Origin: Thermococcus sp.
GTDB taxonomy: Archaea; Methanobacteriota_B; Thermococci; Thermococcales; Thermococcaceae
Direction of reading: 5' to 3'
Assembly: GCA_027062125.1 (NCBI GenBank)
Contig: JAMOTW010000203.1
Location: 1 to 16,528, forward strand
Length of the DNA: 16,528 nucleotides
How positions within the stretch are numbered: position 1 is the first letter of the stretch; each line of letters starts with the position of its first letter. The notes under the pieces are model-generated. The model was not told the origin of the DNA. It was given only the letters and a program-made list of their open reading frames with translations, and made no database searches. This document shows, piece by piece, positions 1-6,925 of the stretch. Both the position numbers and the translations under genes were made by a program.

Positions 1-2
1 AC

Positions 3-392
3 AGGGTATACATCTTCACCGAGGAGAGGTACAGAAGGAACCTGCCGAAGGTCGTTGAGGCCATAAAGACCATCTCGGAGGCGTACAACCTCAACCCCAC
101 GATAGAGACCGAGGTGGTTCCCGACTACGGCTTCTTCGTTGCTGACAAGAAGTTCAAGGAGCTCTTCGCGAAGCTGGAGCGTGAAGGCTACAGGATGGGC
201 CTCGACATAACCTCCGGGAGGAAGGCGCTTGTGGCGGCTGCGATAGTCCAGATAAGGAAGTTTCCGGTCTCGTTCATCGTCTACATGGGGCTCCTTGACA
301 CCGACTTTCCGGACAGACCATACATGATGATTCCGGCCCATATGCAGCCCATTAAGAACTTCCTTGGTGATGAGGATGAGGGAAACCAGTGA
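3..392 (+). CDS. CARF-like Rossmann-fold protein, 5' truncated
   Basis: This frame is open from the window edge to the TGA at 390-392, so about 129 C-terminal residues are seen and the true start lies outside; the GTG at 114 is internal. The most telling stretch is LDITSGRKALVAAA, a small-residue turn after a hydrophobic strand ending in D-x-T-x-G-x-K. This resembles the D/N-x-T-x-G-T-K motif of CARF (CRISPR-associated Rossmann fold) domains, which bind cyclic oligoadenylates. A second strand-like segment (FPVSFIVYMGLL) follows and the tail is acidic. The downstream PIN nuclease gene begins inside this gene's last codons, which suggests translational coupling and a joint role. The family call is inference from one motif. 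An unrelated Rossmann-like protein is possible; the gene and its reading frame are solid. Confidence 0.5.
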   Translation, partial: RVYIFTEERYRRNLPKVVEAIKTISEAYNLNPTIETEVVPDYGFFVADKKFKELFAKLEREGYRMGLDITSGRKALVAAAIVQIRKFPVSFIVYMGLLDTDFPDRPYMMIPAHMQPIKNFLGDEDEGNQ

Positions 393-1371
393 GGTCATAG
401 AGAAGCCGGAACTCCAGATACTCCTCAACCTCCTGCCCGAAATACGGGTGAGTTACCCACTCTACGGGCTTCCCCTCCTCAGAGCAAAGCCCACTGAAAC
501 CGGCTACCTCGTCAACGTGGTCGCGGGCAGGCGTGAGTTCAACGAGAAGGTTCCCGAGTACCTGTCGAACGAGCTGCCAACGTACACGGACTTCTACGAG
601 TGCTTCATCTCCGCGGGAATAATACGCTACGACAACGTCGACGACTTTATGCAGACCCTGGAACTCTACGAGAGGCTGAAGAAGGGGGTCGTCTTTGCCC
701 CCGACACCAACCTCTTCTACCACCGCTTCATATCTTCCTTTAGACCACTCGACGGCTACCAGATAGTCGTCGCCGAGGGGGTGAGGAAGGAGATAGAGAA
801 CGCAATGAACTACAAGTACAGGAACAAGCAACTCGACGAGATCAGACGCGAGGTGCAGAACGCCTCCCTTTTGAGGGAGTTCAGCAACAGGAGGACCAAG
901 AAGAGCAGAAAGGCGGCGTACATAGCCCTCAAGGAGTTCGAAGCCCTGAAGAGCAGGATAATCATCGCCGAGAGCGTCAATGAGCCGGCCCACAACAACG
1001 ACGAAATAATCGTGAAAAGTCTAAAGCGCTACGACAGGATGACGCCGACGCTCCTCATATTCCTGACCGCGGACATAGCGATTACAGACGTTGCCGAGAT
1101 GGAGGGGCTGGAGTACTTCCTCTTTGAATACCCGAGGAGAGAGCTGAGAAGGCACGAGGTTTCGGCATACCAGCTGAGAACGCTGCTCTTCAACCTCGCG
1201 GCGGTCTTCGGCGTGATAGAGGTCAACGGGATTCTGATATTCGGGGAGTTTGGAGGAAAGAGGGGGCTGAATGAGCTCAAGGTGGTCTTTCCGGCGGAGA
1301 ACAGGACCTACCACGAGTTCATCTTCCACCTGAAGCTGAGCAGAAAGCTGATGGAGATAATGGGGAAATAA
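376..1371 (+). CDS. PIN-domain protein, likely ribonuclease
   Basis: A 331-residue protein. The PIN domain spans roughly residues 104-250, with the expected acidic residues: D110 in VVFAPDTNLF, E139 in VRKEIE, D209 in NNDEI, and D233/D238 in LTADIAITD. PIN domains are Mg/Mn-dependent RNases of the VapC/FEN superfamily. The first ~100 residues and the last ~80 are not recognised and make it far longer than a VapC toxin, with no small antitoxin next to it. The start at ATG 376 is chosen because GGTGAT at 366-371 lies 4 nt upstream; TTG 364, GTG 367 and ATG 370 are in frame but poorly placed. It overlaps the upstream CARF-like gene by 17 nt. It ends 16 nt from the convergent TIP49 gene. PIN assignment is confident; target and partner are inferred. 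Confidence 0.8.
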   Translation: MRETSEVIEKPELQILLNLLPEIRVSYPLYGLPLLRAKPTETGYLVNVVAGRREFNEKVPEYLSNELPTYTDFYECFISAGIIRYDNVDDFMQTLELYERLKKGVVFAPDTNLFYHRFISSFRPLDGYQIVVAEGVRKEIENAMNYKYRNKQLDEIRREVQNASLLREFSNRRTKKSRKAAYIALKEFEALKSRIIIAESVNEPAHNNDEIIVKSLKRYDRMTPTLLIFLTADIAITDVAEMEGLEYFLFEYPRRELRRHEVSAYQLRTLLFNLAAVFGVIEVNGILIFGEFGGKRGLNELKVVFPAENRTYHEFIFHLKLSRKLMEIMGK

Positions 1372-1387
1372 AGGAAAACCGGAAAGC

Positions 1388-2710
1388 TCACTGCAGCATG
1401 CCCTCCAGCTTCTCCACGAACTCCGTGCTCCTCCTGAGGTCGGCGAAGTACTCCTTTGCCTTTTCAACGTGCTCCTTCTCCACCCTTCCACCCCTGGCTA
1501 AGACGCTCGCCGGGGCGAGGAGCTGTACTGCGTAGCGGAGGCTGGTCCTCTCGCCGAGCTCGGCCAGGTACTCTATCGCCTCCTCGCTGACCTCTATCTT
1601 CTCCTCCTTCGCACGTATCTTAACTATCTCCCTGATCTCATCCTTCCTGTAGGGCTCGGTGTTGATAATGAGGAGCCTGTCGAGCATGTCTATTGGCATA
1701 CCGTGTGGGGCCTCGAGGTCCGTTCCCCTTATCTTTGTCCTTCCCCTGTTGGTGGCCATGATGAGGATTGGGGCGAGCTCGCTCTCCATCGCCCTCGCGA
1801 GGAAGGAGAACGCCTCGATGTCAAGCATGTGGACCTCGTCGATGAAGAGGACTCCCGGGACGAGCGTGGCCTTGCCCTCCTCTATCCACTGCTTCACCGT
1901 CTCATCGACGCGCTGCCTTATCTCGTCGCTTATCTCCGCCCCGGTGCTGAAGAGCAGGCCGAAGATGTTGCCGCGAGCGTTGGCAACGTCGAGGTCGTGG
2001 AGGGTTACCGTGTAGGTGAACTCCTTGATCTTGAGAACCGGTCCGCTCGGCAGGTTCACCCTGCGCTTGAAGAACAGGCCCTCTTCCTCCTTGGTGGTTC
2101 CAACCTTGGAAATCCTTCCCGTCTCGGCGTCGATCTGTATGACGTCACCCTCCTCAACACCCATTTCCATGAGCTGATAGGCTATCTCCCTGCCGGCCCT
2201 GATGGTCTTCTCGTCGTCCTTCGTGCGGAGGGTTATGAGGACGCTCTCCGGAATCTCGACGTAGGGGTTAAACGGGTGCCTCGTCTTGTTGATTTTAACC
2301 TCCCTGACCTCGCCCTCGTAGACCTTCCTCTCCTCACTTATCCTAACGCCTATCGCCCTCCTGAGGGCCTCCTTCAGGAACTCGGTCTTCTTAACCTCGG
2401 CGGAGTAAATCTCACTTCCAGCTATCTGGACGAAGGGAACGTCCTCGCCGAGTTCCCTCGCTATGCCCATAGCTATGGCCGTCTTACCGCTTCCCGTCGG
2501 GCCGACGAGGAGGATTCCCTTGCCTGCGAGCTTGCCGCGCTTGATGAGCTCGACCGCTATACCCGCCGCTTCCCTCGCCTTAACCTGTCCAACCATGCCG
2601 TCGGCCATGAAGAGGGCCTTCCCGTTCTCATCTAAGCCGAGGCCTTTTATGTGGGAGTGGCTCCCAATCCTCTCGAAGCTTCTCTTTGCGACCTCTTCGA
2701 TGACCGGCAT
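1388..2710 (-). CDS. TIP49/RuvB-like AAA+ ATPase
   Basis: A 440-residue archaeal homologue of eukaryotic RuvBL1/RuvBL2 (TIP49, pontin/reptin). Walker A is GPTGSGKT at residues 70-77, Walker B is LFIDEVHML (about 288-296), sensor 1 is MATNRG with N321, and the sensor 2 arginine is R392 in TSLRYAVQ. The segment between Walker A and Walker B (about 125-270) is the long insertion typical of TIP49, an OB-fold domain II. Family members form hexameric ATP-driven rings; in eukaryotes they assemble chromatin remodelers and, with R2TP, RNA-protein complexes. The archaeal role is not settled. The ATG is preceded by GGTGAG three bases away. It has its own TATA-like box and is separated by 67 nt from the zinc-ribbon operon upstream. 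Length and motifs agree with the family and nothing looks broken. Confidence 0.93.
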   Translation of the reverse strand: MPVIEEVAKRSFERIGSHSHIKGLGLDENGKALFMADGMVGQVKAREAAGIAVELIKRGKLAGKGILLVGPTGSGKTAIAMGIARELGEDVPFVQIAGSEIYSAEVKKTEFLKEALRRAIGVRISEERKVYEGEVREVKINKTRHPFNPYVEIPESVLITLRTKDDEKTIRAGREIAYQLMEMGVEEGDVIQIDAETGRISKVGTTKEEEGLFFKRRVNLPSGPVLKIKEFTYTVTLHDLDVANARGNIFGLLFSTGAEISDEIRQRVDETVKQWIEEGKATLVPGVLFIDEVHMLDIEAFSFLARAMESELAPILIMATNRGRTKIRGTDLEAPHGMPIDMLDRLLIINTEPYRKDEIREIVKIRAKEEKIEVSEEAIEYLAELGERTSLRYAVQLLAPASVLARGGRVEKEHVEKAKEYFADLRRSTEFVEKLEGMLQ

Positions 2711-2760
2711 GGACTCACCCCCAGCACTTAATCTTTCCGTGGGTTACTAAAAGGGGAGAG

Positions 2761-2772
2761 ATTTAAAAATTT
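2761..2772 (-). promoter_or_regulatory. TATA-like promoter of the TIP49 gene
   Basis: Read on the minus strand this is AAATTTTTAAAT, lying in the 67-nt gap between the upstream zinc-ribbon gene's stop (2778) and the TIP49 ATG (2710). A start of transcription about 26 nt downstream would give a leader of roughly 30 nt containing the GGTGAG ribosome binding site. It could also act as a weak T-rich terminator for the gene upstream. Confidence 0.5.
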
Positions 2773-2777
2773 GACGG

Positions 2778-3716
2778 CTACAGGTTCGCCCTCCAGAAGC
2801 GCCTTATCGCATCGAGGGCCTCCTCACCGGGGGCGTATTCGCTGGCAATCTCCGACAGGAGCCTGTGCTCGCTGGCCCGCTCCCTGAGCGTGAACGCGCG
2901 CCTCAGCGATGGGGCGGAAGCGGCCACCGCAGCCCCCATCGAGCCGACGAGCGAGGTGAACCCGTGGGGGAGAAGCAGTTTTCCCGCGAGGAACCCGAAC
3001 GACAGGAGAAGCGAGCCGAGGGTGAAGTTCACGAACCGCTTGGGCAGGGCTATCGGAAACTCGGCGTAGGGAATCCTTCCGTCGGCACCGTCCACGTAGG
3101 CCCTGTACGTGAGAAGGCCGTACCTGTACCTGACACGCCATACTGGGTAGTAGACGAGGCCGTCAGGGGTAACGTCAAGGTCCGGCACGTCAACCACGAA
3201 GCGTCCCCAGCGGAAGTGCCTGCGGACCTCCTCCCCAAGCAGGTCCTGCACCGTTTCCCTGAGCCTCTCCCTAGCCTCATCCTCGCTCAGAGTTTTCTCC
3301 ACGAGTCTTCCCTCTACCCGGCCGTCAAAGTACCTCCTCCCCCTGGTGGGCAGGGGGTAGCTGATAAGCTCATCGAAGCCCTCAGCGGCTGGAACGGTGA
3401 TGTAGTTGAAGAACTCAACATTGACCAGGCCGTCCGAGGACGCTCGGGCCATTCCCCTGACATTCACGAAGAATACGTAGAACGGGACGTACAGGAGTTC
3501 CCTCTCGACAAGCTGGCCCTTCCACTCCACGTCATTGGGGGAGAGGCGCTGGAGCCGTATGAAGGAGACCAGTGGCTTCCAGGGATCCTCGACCCTTAGG
3601 GGATACGTGAATGTCCTGGACTCGCCGAACCGTATCTGAAACCCGCAGTAGGGGCACGTCACTACTCCCCCTTCGGCCTCGAACTCCGCACCGCACTTGG
3701 GGCACCTGACCTTCAT
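2778..3716 (-). CDS. Zinc-ribbon membrane protein, paralogue of the gene upstream
   Basis: A 312-residue protein with an N-terminal zinc ribbon (C5/C8 and C21/C24, CPKCG and CPYCG), a soluble middle region, and two adjacent hydrophobic segments near residues 231-249 and 252-270, followed by a basic, helical cytoplasmic tail. Before the membrane segments comes YYPVWRVRYRYG then YRAYVDGADG, a strand-turn-strand pattern also found in the neighbouring gene. Its ATG overlaps the upstream gene's stop as ATGA (3713-3716), so the two are co-translated and probably form a hetero-complex at the membrane. No catalytic motif is visible. The ribbon may bind nucleic acid or simply be structural. Function unknown; gene call firm. 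Confidence 0.8.
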   Translation of the reverse strand: MKVRCPKCGAEFEAEGGVVTCPYCGFQIRFGESRTFTYPLRVEDPWKPLVSFIRLQRLSPNDVEWKGQLVERELLYVPFYVFFVNVRGMARASSDGLVNVEFFNYITVPAAEGFDELISYPLPTRGRRYFDGRVEGRLVEKTLSEDEARERLRETVQDLLGEEVRRHFRWGRFVVDVPDLDVTPDGLVYYPVWRVRYRYGLLTYRAYVDGADGRIPYAEFPIALPKRFVNFTLGSLLLSFGFLAGKLLLPHGFTSLVGSMGAAVAASAPSLRRAFTLRERASEHRLLSEIASEYAPGEEALDAIRRFWRANL

Positions 3717-4747
3717 TTCTCAACCCTCACGTCCCTGGCCATCTTCCGCCCGTAGCCTCTGGCGAGCTCAAATCCCGTGTACGCGAGAATGCCCGGAACC
3801 AGCAGGACTATGATGGCCCCGCGCTCGGCCTGGAATACGAAATCCCAGTACTCCGCGTTGCCGTAGAGGGCCGAGAACAGCGCCGCCATCGAAACACCGA
3901 GAAGTGCCGTCAGGGCGTAGGCCACCTTGCGCCAGACCCTAACAGGCTCAAGGGCAAGGGCCTCCCTCCCCTTGTGGCCGTCGTAGGCGACGAAGTAGGT
4001 TCCACCCTCGATGTCGTAGTACACCTTCCAGAGGGGGTAAAAGACGAGGGCGATGTCCTCAACCTCCCCATCGAACCCGAAGGACTTCACCTCGGTGTCT
4101 TTTGGGACGTGGGTTCTCTTGGCCCTGTCCGAGGCCCTGTCAAGGAGGGCCGCCCTCGCCTGCTCCTTCCCGAAGTCCGTGTTCAGGAAGTCCAGCTCCA
4201 AGTCTTCCCACCTGTCGGGGGTGAGTTCTGCTATCGGCCTGAGGTCCATCACGTGCCTGAGCGTGTTCTCCATCTCCTCGAAAGTGATGTGGATTCTCCT
4301 CTCAAGCTTCTTAGCCAGGGCCTCAACGGTTACGTCGTAAACGCTCCTCCTGGCGGGGACGCAGACAATGTTGCTCTCCTCAAACTGCCTGTACCTGATG
4401 ACCCTCTTCTTTTCGTTCCCCTCCTTTTCGTAAGCCACGAACCTGACGTATCCGTGCCCCCTGACCTTCCCGAACCACATCGGAACGTAGAAGCCCTCAA
4501 CCTTCACAACCTCGATCTTTCCCCGGAGGCCCAGGTAGTCCTTGTCCCTCCTCACGCGCTCCCAGAAGAGGCGAAGGATTTCCTTCTTTGGGAGGCTCTC
4601 AACGAAGAAGACGTTTTTCTCGGTGAAAATTTTGTCGTAGGAGTTGGGATAGCCGCAGTAGGGGCAGACGACTATTATATCCTCCGGCGTGGTCTCGAGG
4701 GGCGCACCGCAGCGCTTGCACCTGAGGACCTCGATGATTACCACCAC
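3713..4747 (-). CDS. Zinc-ribbon membrane protein, first of a paralogous pair
   Basis: About 344 residues from the GTG at 4747. The layout matches the gene downstream: an N-terminal zinc ribbon (CKRCG near residues 10-14, CPYCG near 28-32), a long soluble region, the strand pattern YPLWKVYYDIEGG then YFVAYDGHKG, and two membrane segments near residues 275-296 and 311-326 with a short basic tail. The open frame extends to TTG 4765, but that codon abuts the TATA-like element at 4766-4780. Transcription would then start near 4746, so GTG 4747 or GTG 4744 on a nearly leaderless message is more plausible. The stop overlaps the next gene as ATGA. Function unknown. Confidence 0.77.
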   Translation of the reverse strand: MVVIIEVLRCKRCGAPLETTPEDIIVVCPYCGYPNSYDKIFTEKNVFFVESLPKKEILRLFWERVRRDKDYLGLRGKIEVVKVEGFYVPMWFGKVRGHGYVRFVAYEKEGNEKKRVIRYRQFEESNIVCVPARRSVYDVTVEALAKKLERRIHITFEEMENTLRHVMDLRPIAELTPDRWEDLELDFLNTDFGKEQARAALLDRASDRAKRTHVPKDTEVKSFGFDGEVEDIALVFYPLWKVYYDIEGGTYFVAYDGHKGREALALEPVRVWRKVAYALTALLGVSMAALFSALYGNAEYWDFVFQAERGAIIVLLVPGILAYTGFELARGYGRKMARDVRVEK

Positions 4748-4765
4748 TGATTGGGAGAAAGTCAA

Positions 4766-4780
4766 GGGTTAAAAGTTTTT
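4766..4780 (-). promoter_or_regulatory. TATA-like promoter of the zinc-ribbon membrane operon
   Basis: On the minus strand the sequence is AAAAACTTTTAACCC, with the TATA core around 4769-4775. The usual archaeal spacing of about 26 nt puts the transcription start near 4746, practically on the GTG start candidates at 4747/4744. This argues for a leaderless or near-leaderless message and against the TTG at 4765. Confidence 0.5.
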
Positions 4781-4857
4781 GGCTCAGGCCGTCGATCCCG
4801 GGCATCGTTCACCCCAAAGGCCAATGTCATCATCGCCGGAAAAGTTATGATGGGCCC

Positions 4858-4866
4858 TTAAAAACC
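4858..4866 (-). terminator. T-run terminator candidate after queE
   Basis: Four bases past the queE stop (4870), the minus strand reads GGTTTTTAAGG. Archaeal intrinsic termination needs little more than a T-run, and the next operon begins about 80 nt further on with its own TATA element. Confidence 0.4.
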
Positions 4867-4869
4867 CTC

Positions 4870-5631
4870 TCAAAGCACGTTGAGGTACTTGTGAACCTGG
4901 AAGCTCAGGCCAACGTTTTTCCGCCCCATGATGAGCGAAGCCTCGCGGTAGAGCTCCATGAGCCTCCCCTGGCTTATCTCGATCGGCTCCCTCGGCTGGA
5001 TCACGAGGGGAGCCAGGCCCTTCAACAGCCCCGCATACCAGCGGACGTTCTCGATTTTCGTCTCCGACGTAACGACGAGCTTGGCGTAAACTTTTGCCCC
5101 CGCTTCCTTCAGAATCCTTATGCTCTCGACCTCGCGGAGAACTAAGGCCCTCCAGTCCTCCGTGGCCTTAGCCGTCTCGTCCTTTATGTCAACGCTCGCG
5201 TAATCCGTGAGATCGGCGACTTCCTTAACCAGCTCCGGAAGGCCCCCGTGGGTCTCAAGGAAGTTGTCGAAGCCGAGCTCCTTCATCTTCCCCATGAGGG
5301 CTTTGAGCGGTCCTACCTGGAGCGTCGGCTCCCCCCCGGTGTAGCTTATCGAATGAATATCGCCGGTATCGAGGCGCAGGATGGCATCAACAACTTCATC
5401 AAGCTCTGCGGGATTAGGTCGGTACTCAAACCTCCCGGTGAACGGCTCCACCTCGTAGCGCCAGCGTGAAACCCGGGAGGCGTCGATGTACTCGCGGGAG
5501 TCGCACCAGACGCAGTTAAGGTCGCAGCCGGCGAAGCGGACGAAAATCTGCCTCCTGCCGAAGGCAGAGCCCTCGATGCTTCCGCCTTCCCCCTGCCAGC
5601 TGTTGAAGACTTCGGCCATCACGAGCTTCAT
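4870..5631 (-). CDS. queE: 7-carboxy-7-deazaguanine synthase (radical SAM)
   Basis: A 253-residue radical-SAM enzyme converting 6-carboxy-5,6,7,8-tetrahydropterin to 7-carboxy-7-deazaguanine, the ring-contraction step toward preQ0 and, in archaea, archaeosine in tRNA. The N-terminal FNSWQGEGGSIEG is the QueE substrate and Mg loop. The SAM-cluster cysteines are C36, C40 and C43 in CDLNCVWC, the usual CxxxCxxC. SYTGGEPTLQ (about 95-104) is the SAM-binding GGE motif, and QPREP near residue 217 is the late conserved segment. Its ATG overlaps the upstream gene's stop as ATGA (5628-5631), so it is the last gene of a three-gene operon. The other archaeosine genes are not in this window. Length and motifs fit the family. 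Confidence 0.92.
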   Translation of the reverse strand: MKLVMAEVFNSWQGEGGSIEGSAFGRRQIFVRFAGCDLNCVWCDSREYIDASRVSRWRYEVEPFTGRFEYRPNPAELDEVVDAILRLDTGDIHSISYTGGEPTLQVGPLKALMGKMKELGFDNFLETHGGLPELVKEVADLTDYASVDIKDETAKATEDWRALVLREVESIRILKEAGAKVYAKLVVTSETKIENVRWYAGLLKGLAPLVIQPREPIEISQGRLMELYREASLIMGRKNVGLSFQVHKYLNVL

Positions 5632-5894
5632 AATCCCAGCTCCTCCACGTTAAGCCCCCTCACCTTATCGCTTACAAATCCCTCGAGTATCTCAACCCTG
5701 ACGCTCCGATCCTCGCCGGTCATGTCCGCCATGAGTTGAACTGCCCTCGCGTAGTCCCAGAGCCTTCTCTTCGCCTCGGCGGTGACGCTTTCGGCCATGA
5801 CTATTAGCTCCCTCTCCTCCGGATGAGAACTCATCCACTCCACCACTTTCCCCGCGTCCTCCTCGGTAAAGACGCCCCTCTTCTTGAAGAGCAC
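5628..5894 (-). CDS. Unknown 88-residue protein coupled to queE
   Basis: A small charged protein of about 88 residues, predicted mostly helical (GVFTEEDAGKVVEWM, then TAEAKRRLWDYARAV), ending in a strand-helix tail. No membrane segment, cysteine pair or catalytic motif is seen. The open frame extends to TTG 5957, but GTG 5894 is preferred because GGGGTG lies five bases upstream and the translation before it looks unlike coding sequence. Its stop overlaps the queE ATG as ATGA, a strong sign of translational coupling. Whether it acts in deazaguanine synthesis is unknown. I do not recognise the family. Confidence 0.65.
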   Translation of the reverse strand: MLFKKRGVFTEEDAGKVVEWMSSHPEERELIVMAESVTAEAKRRLWDYARAVQLMADMTGEDRSVRVEILEGFVSDKVRGLNVEELGL

Positions 5895-5957
5895 TCTCCC
5901 ACCCCCAGATTGTGTGGTTACATAATTACCGACTTCCAGATTTCGACAGTTATGCAA

Positions 5958-6458
5958 TCACACATACCTCATCAGCAGTTCAACGGCCTCCTCGAATATC
6001 TCCCTGTCACTTCCATCGAGAACGCTCTCCAGGTAGTGAAGGCTGGCGATGTCGATGATTATGTAGGCGGTGTTCCTGTCAAGGCCGAGGTCGTAGGCCT
6101 CGTAGTAGACGATTTCCCTGCCCAGGGCCTCGTTGAGCATCTCCACGAAGTAGGCTATGTCCTCCACCCGGAGCTCGTCCCACTTGCTCTCCATCTCGTC
6201 GAAGTAGCGCTCCATGACACGGAGGGTCTCGAGGTCGACCTTCAGCGTCCCCTCGAAGTAGGGGAACTCGCCTACGCGGAATATCTTGACGCCCTCCTCG
6301 TCCTGAACCCCAACGTAGTCCCACAGCAGGACGCCGCCTATCGGGTTGTGGCCATACTTGCTCGCCAGGTAGGAGAAGCGCTCCATAGCCGCGCTCATAT
6401 CGTCGAGGAACTCCTCCTCATCGTGAAAGTGGATTATCTTGCTTACCGTTCCGGCCAT
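5958..6458 (-). CDS. Unknown acidic protein, first gene of the queE operon
   Basis: About 166 residues, acidic, mixed helix and strand, cytosolic by composition. The segment VKIFRVGEFPYFEGTLKVD looks like paired strands, and the C-terminal half is helical with many Glu and Asp. No known motif is recognised. ATG 6458 is chosen over ATG 6470 because GGTG lies six bases upstream, the spacing used throughout this window. A TATA box at 6487-6500 puts transcription start just before it. The 63-nt gap to the next gene contains only that gene's ribosome binding site. Function unknown. Confidence 0.68.
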   Translation of the reverse strand: MAGTVSKIIHFHDEEEFLDDMSAAMERFSYLASKYGHNPIGGVLLWDYVGVQDEEGVKIFRVGEFPYFEGTLKVDLETLRVMERYFDEMESKWDELRVEDIAYFVEMLNEALGREIVYYEAYDLGLDRNTAYIIIDIASLHYLESVLDGSDREIFEEAVELLMRYV

Positions 6459-6486
6459 CTTTCGCACCATTAGGGGGTTGGGTCAA

Positions 6487-6500
6487 GGGTTATAAGGCTT
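6487..6500 (-). promoter_or_regulatory. TATA box of the queE operon
   Basis: The minus strand reads AAGCCTTATAACCC, a BRE-TATA-like element. Start of transcription at about 6465 would leave a very short leader that still contains the GGTG site used by ATG 6458. Confidence 0.6.
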
Positions 6501-6544
6501 TGCGAGTAAAGCCAAACGCCCGACGAGTATTGGGTTGCGATGAC

Positions 6545-6583
6545 GTCGGGACCCCCAGGGGGCCGACATCTCCAATGGCCCCC
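6545..6583. other. GC-rich segment with two mutually exclusive hairpins
   Basis: Hairpin A pairs GTCGG (6545-6549) with CCGAC (6563-6567) and CCCC (6552-6555) with GGGG (6559-6562), leaving a two-base bulge. Hairpin B pairs GGGGGCC (6558-6564) with GGCCCCC (6577-6583) around a 12-nt loop. The G-run is shared, so only one can form. Direction of transcription is unknown, as the sequence can fold from either strand. Confidence 0.5.
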
Positions 6584-6586
6584 TCA

Positions 6587-6610
6587 CAAACTTTTCTGGT
6601 GAAAAGTTTG
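6587..6610. repeat. Short palindrome, family member 1
   Basis: Nine-base arms CAAACTTTT (6587-6595) and AAAAGTTTG (6602-6610) surround the loop CTGGTG. The arm resembles those of the palindromes at 6865, 6893 and 6982, all lying in this same intergenic region. Confidence 0.6.
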
Positions 6611-6714
6611 ATCAAATAATTCTGACTGTTCATGAGGCGGGTTTTATAGTCCGTGCACGTTAAGGCAGGTAAGTTTTGTTGTTGGTTTGTTTTACAATTA
6701 CGATTTAACAGTGG

Positions 6715-6760
6715 TTCACTCTCAAGAAAGGCGTCCGTTGGACGCCAGAATGGGAGTGAA
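6715..6760. other. Two-tier hairpin, candidate structured RNA
   Basis: An outer stem pairs TTCACTCTCA (6715-6724) with TGGGAGTGAA (6751-6760), ten pairs with one G-U. A purine internal loop follows (AGAAA at 6725-6729 opposite AGAA at 6747-6750) and could stack as tandem G-A pairs. A perfect seven-base inner stem GGCGTCC/GGACGCC (6730-6736, 6740-6746) closes on a GTT loop. No transcript or partner is identifiable from sequence alone. Confidence 0.5.
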
Positions 6761-6763
6761 TCC

Positions 6764-6773
6764 TTATAAAAAG
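6764..6773 (+). promoter_or_regulatory. Orphan TATA-like element
   Basis: TTATAAAAAG directly follows the two-tier hairpin and points into sequence with no gene. Transcription would begin near 6793. It may drive an unannotated RNA or be fortuitous in A+T-rich DNA. Confidence 0.3.
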
Positions 6774-6864
6774 CCCATCTTAATGTTAAACCTCTCTTTC
6801 CTATAGCGAAGTTTAGAGCGCACGCATTATCCTCTGCCAGTTCGACAGGAAAAGAACTTTTGGT

Positions 6865-6887
6865 GAAACTTTGCTCTGCAAAGTTTC
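6865..6887. repeat. Short palindrome, family member 2
   Basis: Perfect ten-base arms GAAACTTTGC (6865-6874) and GCAAAGTTTC (6878-6887) enclose a TCT loop. The arms are identical to those at 6982-7004, with only the loop differing. Confidence 0.75.
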
Positions 6888-6892
6888 TTTGG

Positions 6893-6915
6893 TGAAGCTT
6901 TATCCAAAAGCTTCA
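6893..6915. repeat. Short palindrome, family member 3
   Basis: Nine-base arms TGAAGCTTT (6893-6901) and AAAGCTTCA (6907-6915) with a five-base loop. It starts five bases after member 2; both are preceded by GG or GGT. Confidence 0.65.
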
Positions 6916-6925
6916 ATCGGATAAA

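Noticed and set aside
352..993. Minus-strand frame of 213 codons opposite the PIN gene
   Set aside because: It overlaps a gene with clear PIN residues and a well-placed ribosome binding site; its product resembles no family.
1703..2635. Long + strand open frame of 310 codons opposite the TIP49 gene
   Set aside because: It is antisense to a well-supported AAA+ gene with all motifs intact; high-GC codon bias leaves such frames open. No ribosome binding site or known motif.
4748..4765. Upstream TTG 4765 as start of the zinc-ribbon membrane gene
   Set aside because: It adjoins the TATA element and would lie before the predicted transcription start.
5895..5957. TTG 5957 as start of the queE-coupled gene
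   Set aside because: No ribosome binding site; GTG 5894 has GGGGTG at proper distance.
6558..6590. H/ACA guide RNA ending in TCACAAAC
   Set aside because: The stem is too short, with no pseudouridylation pocket or K-turn, although an ACA follows it.
6536..6625. C/D box small RNA starting at GCGATGA
   Set aside because: The C box is off consensus and the first CTGA is about 85 nt away, longer than usual archaeal C/D RNAs; no good internal boxes.
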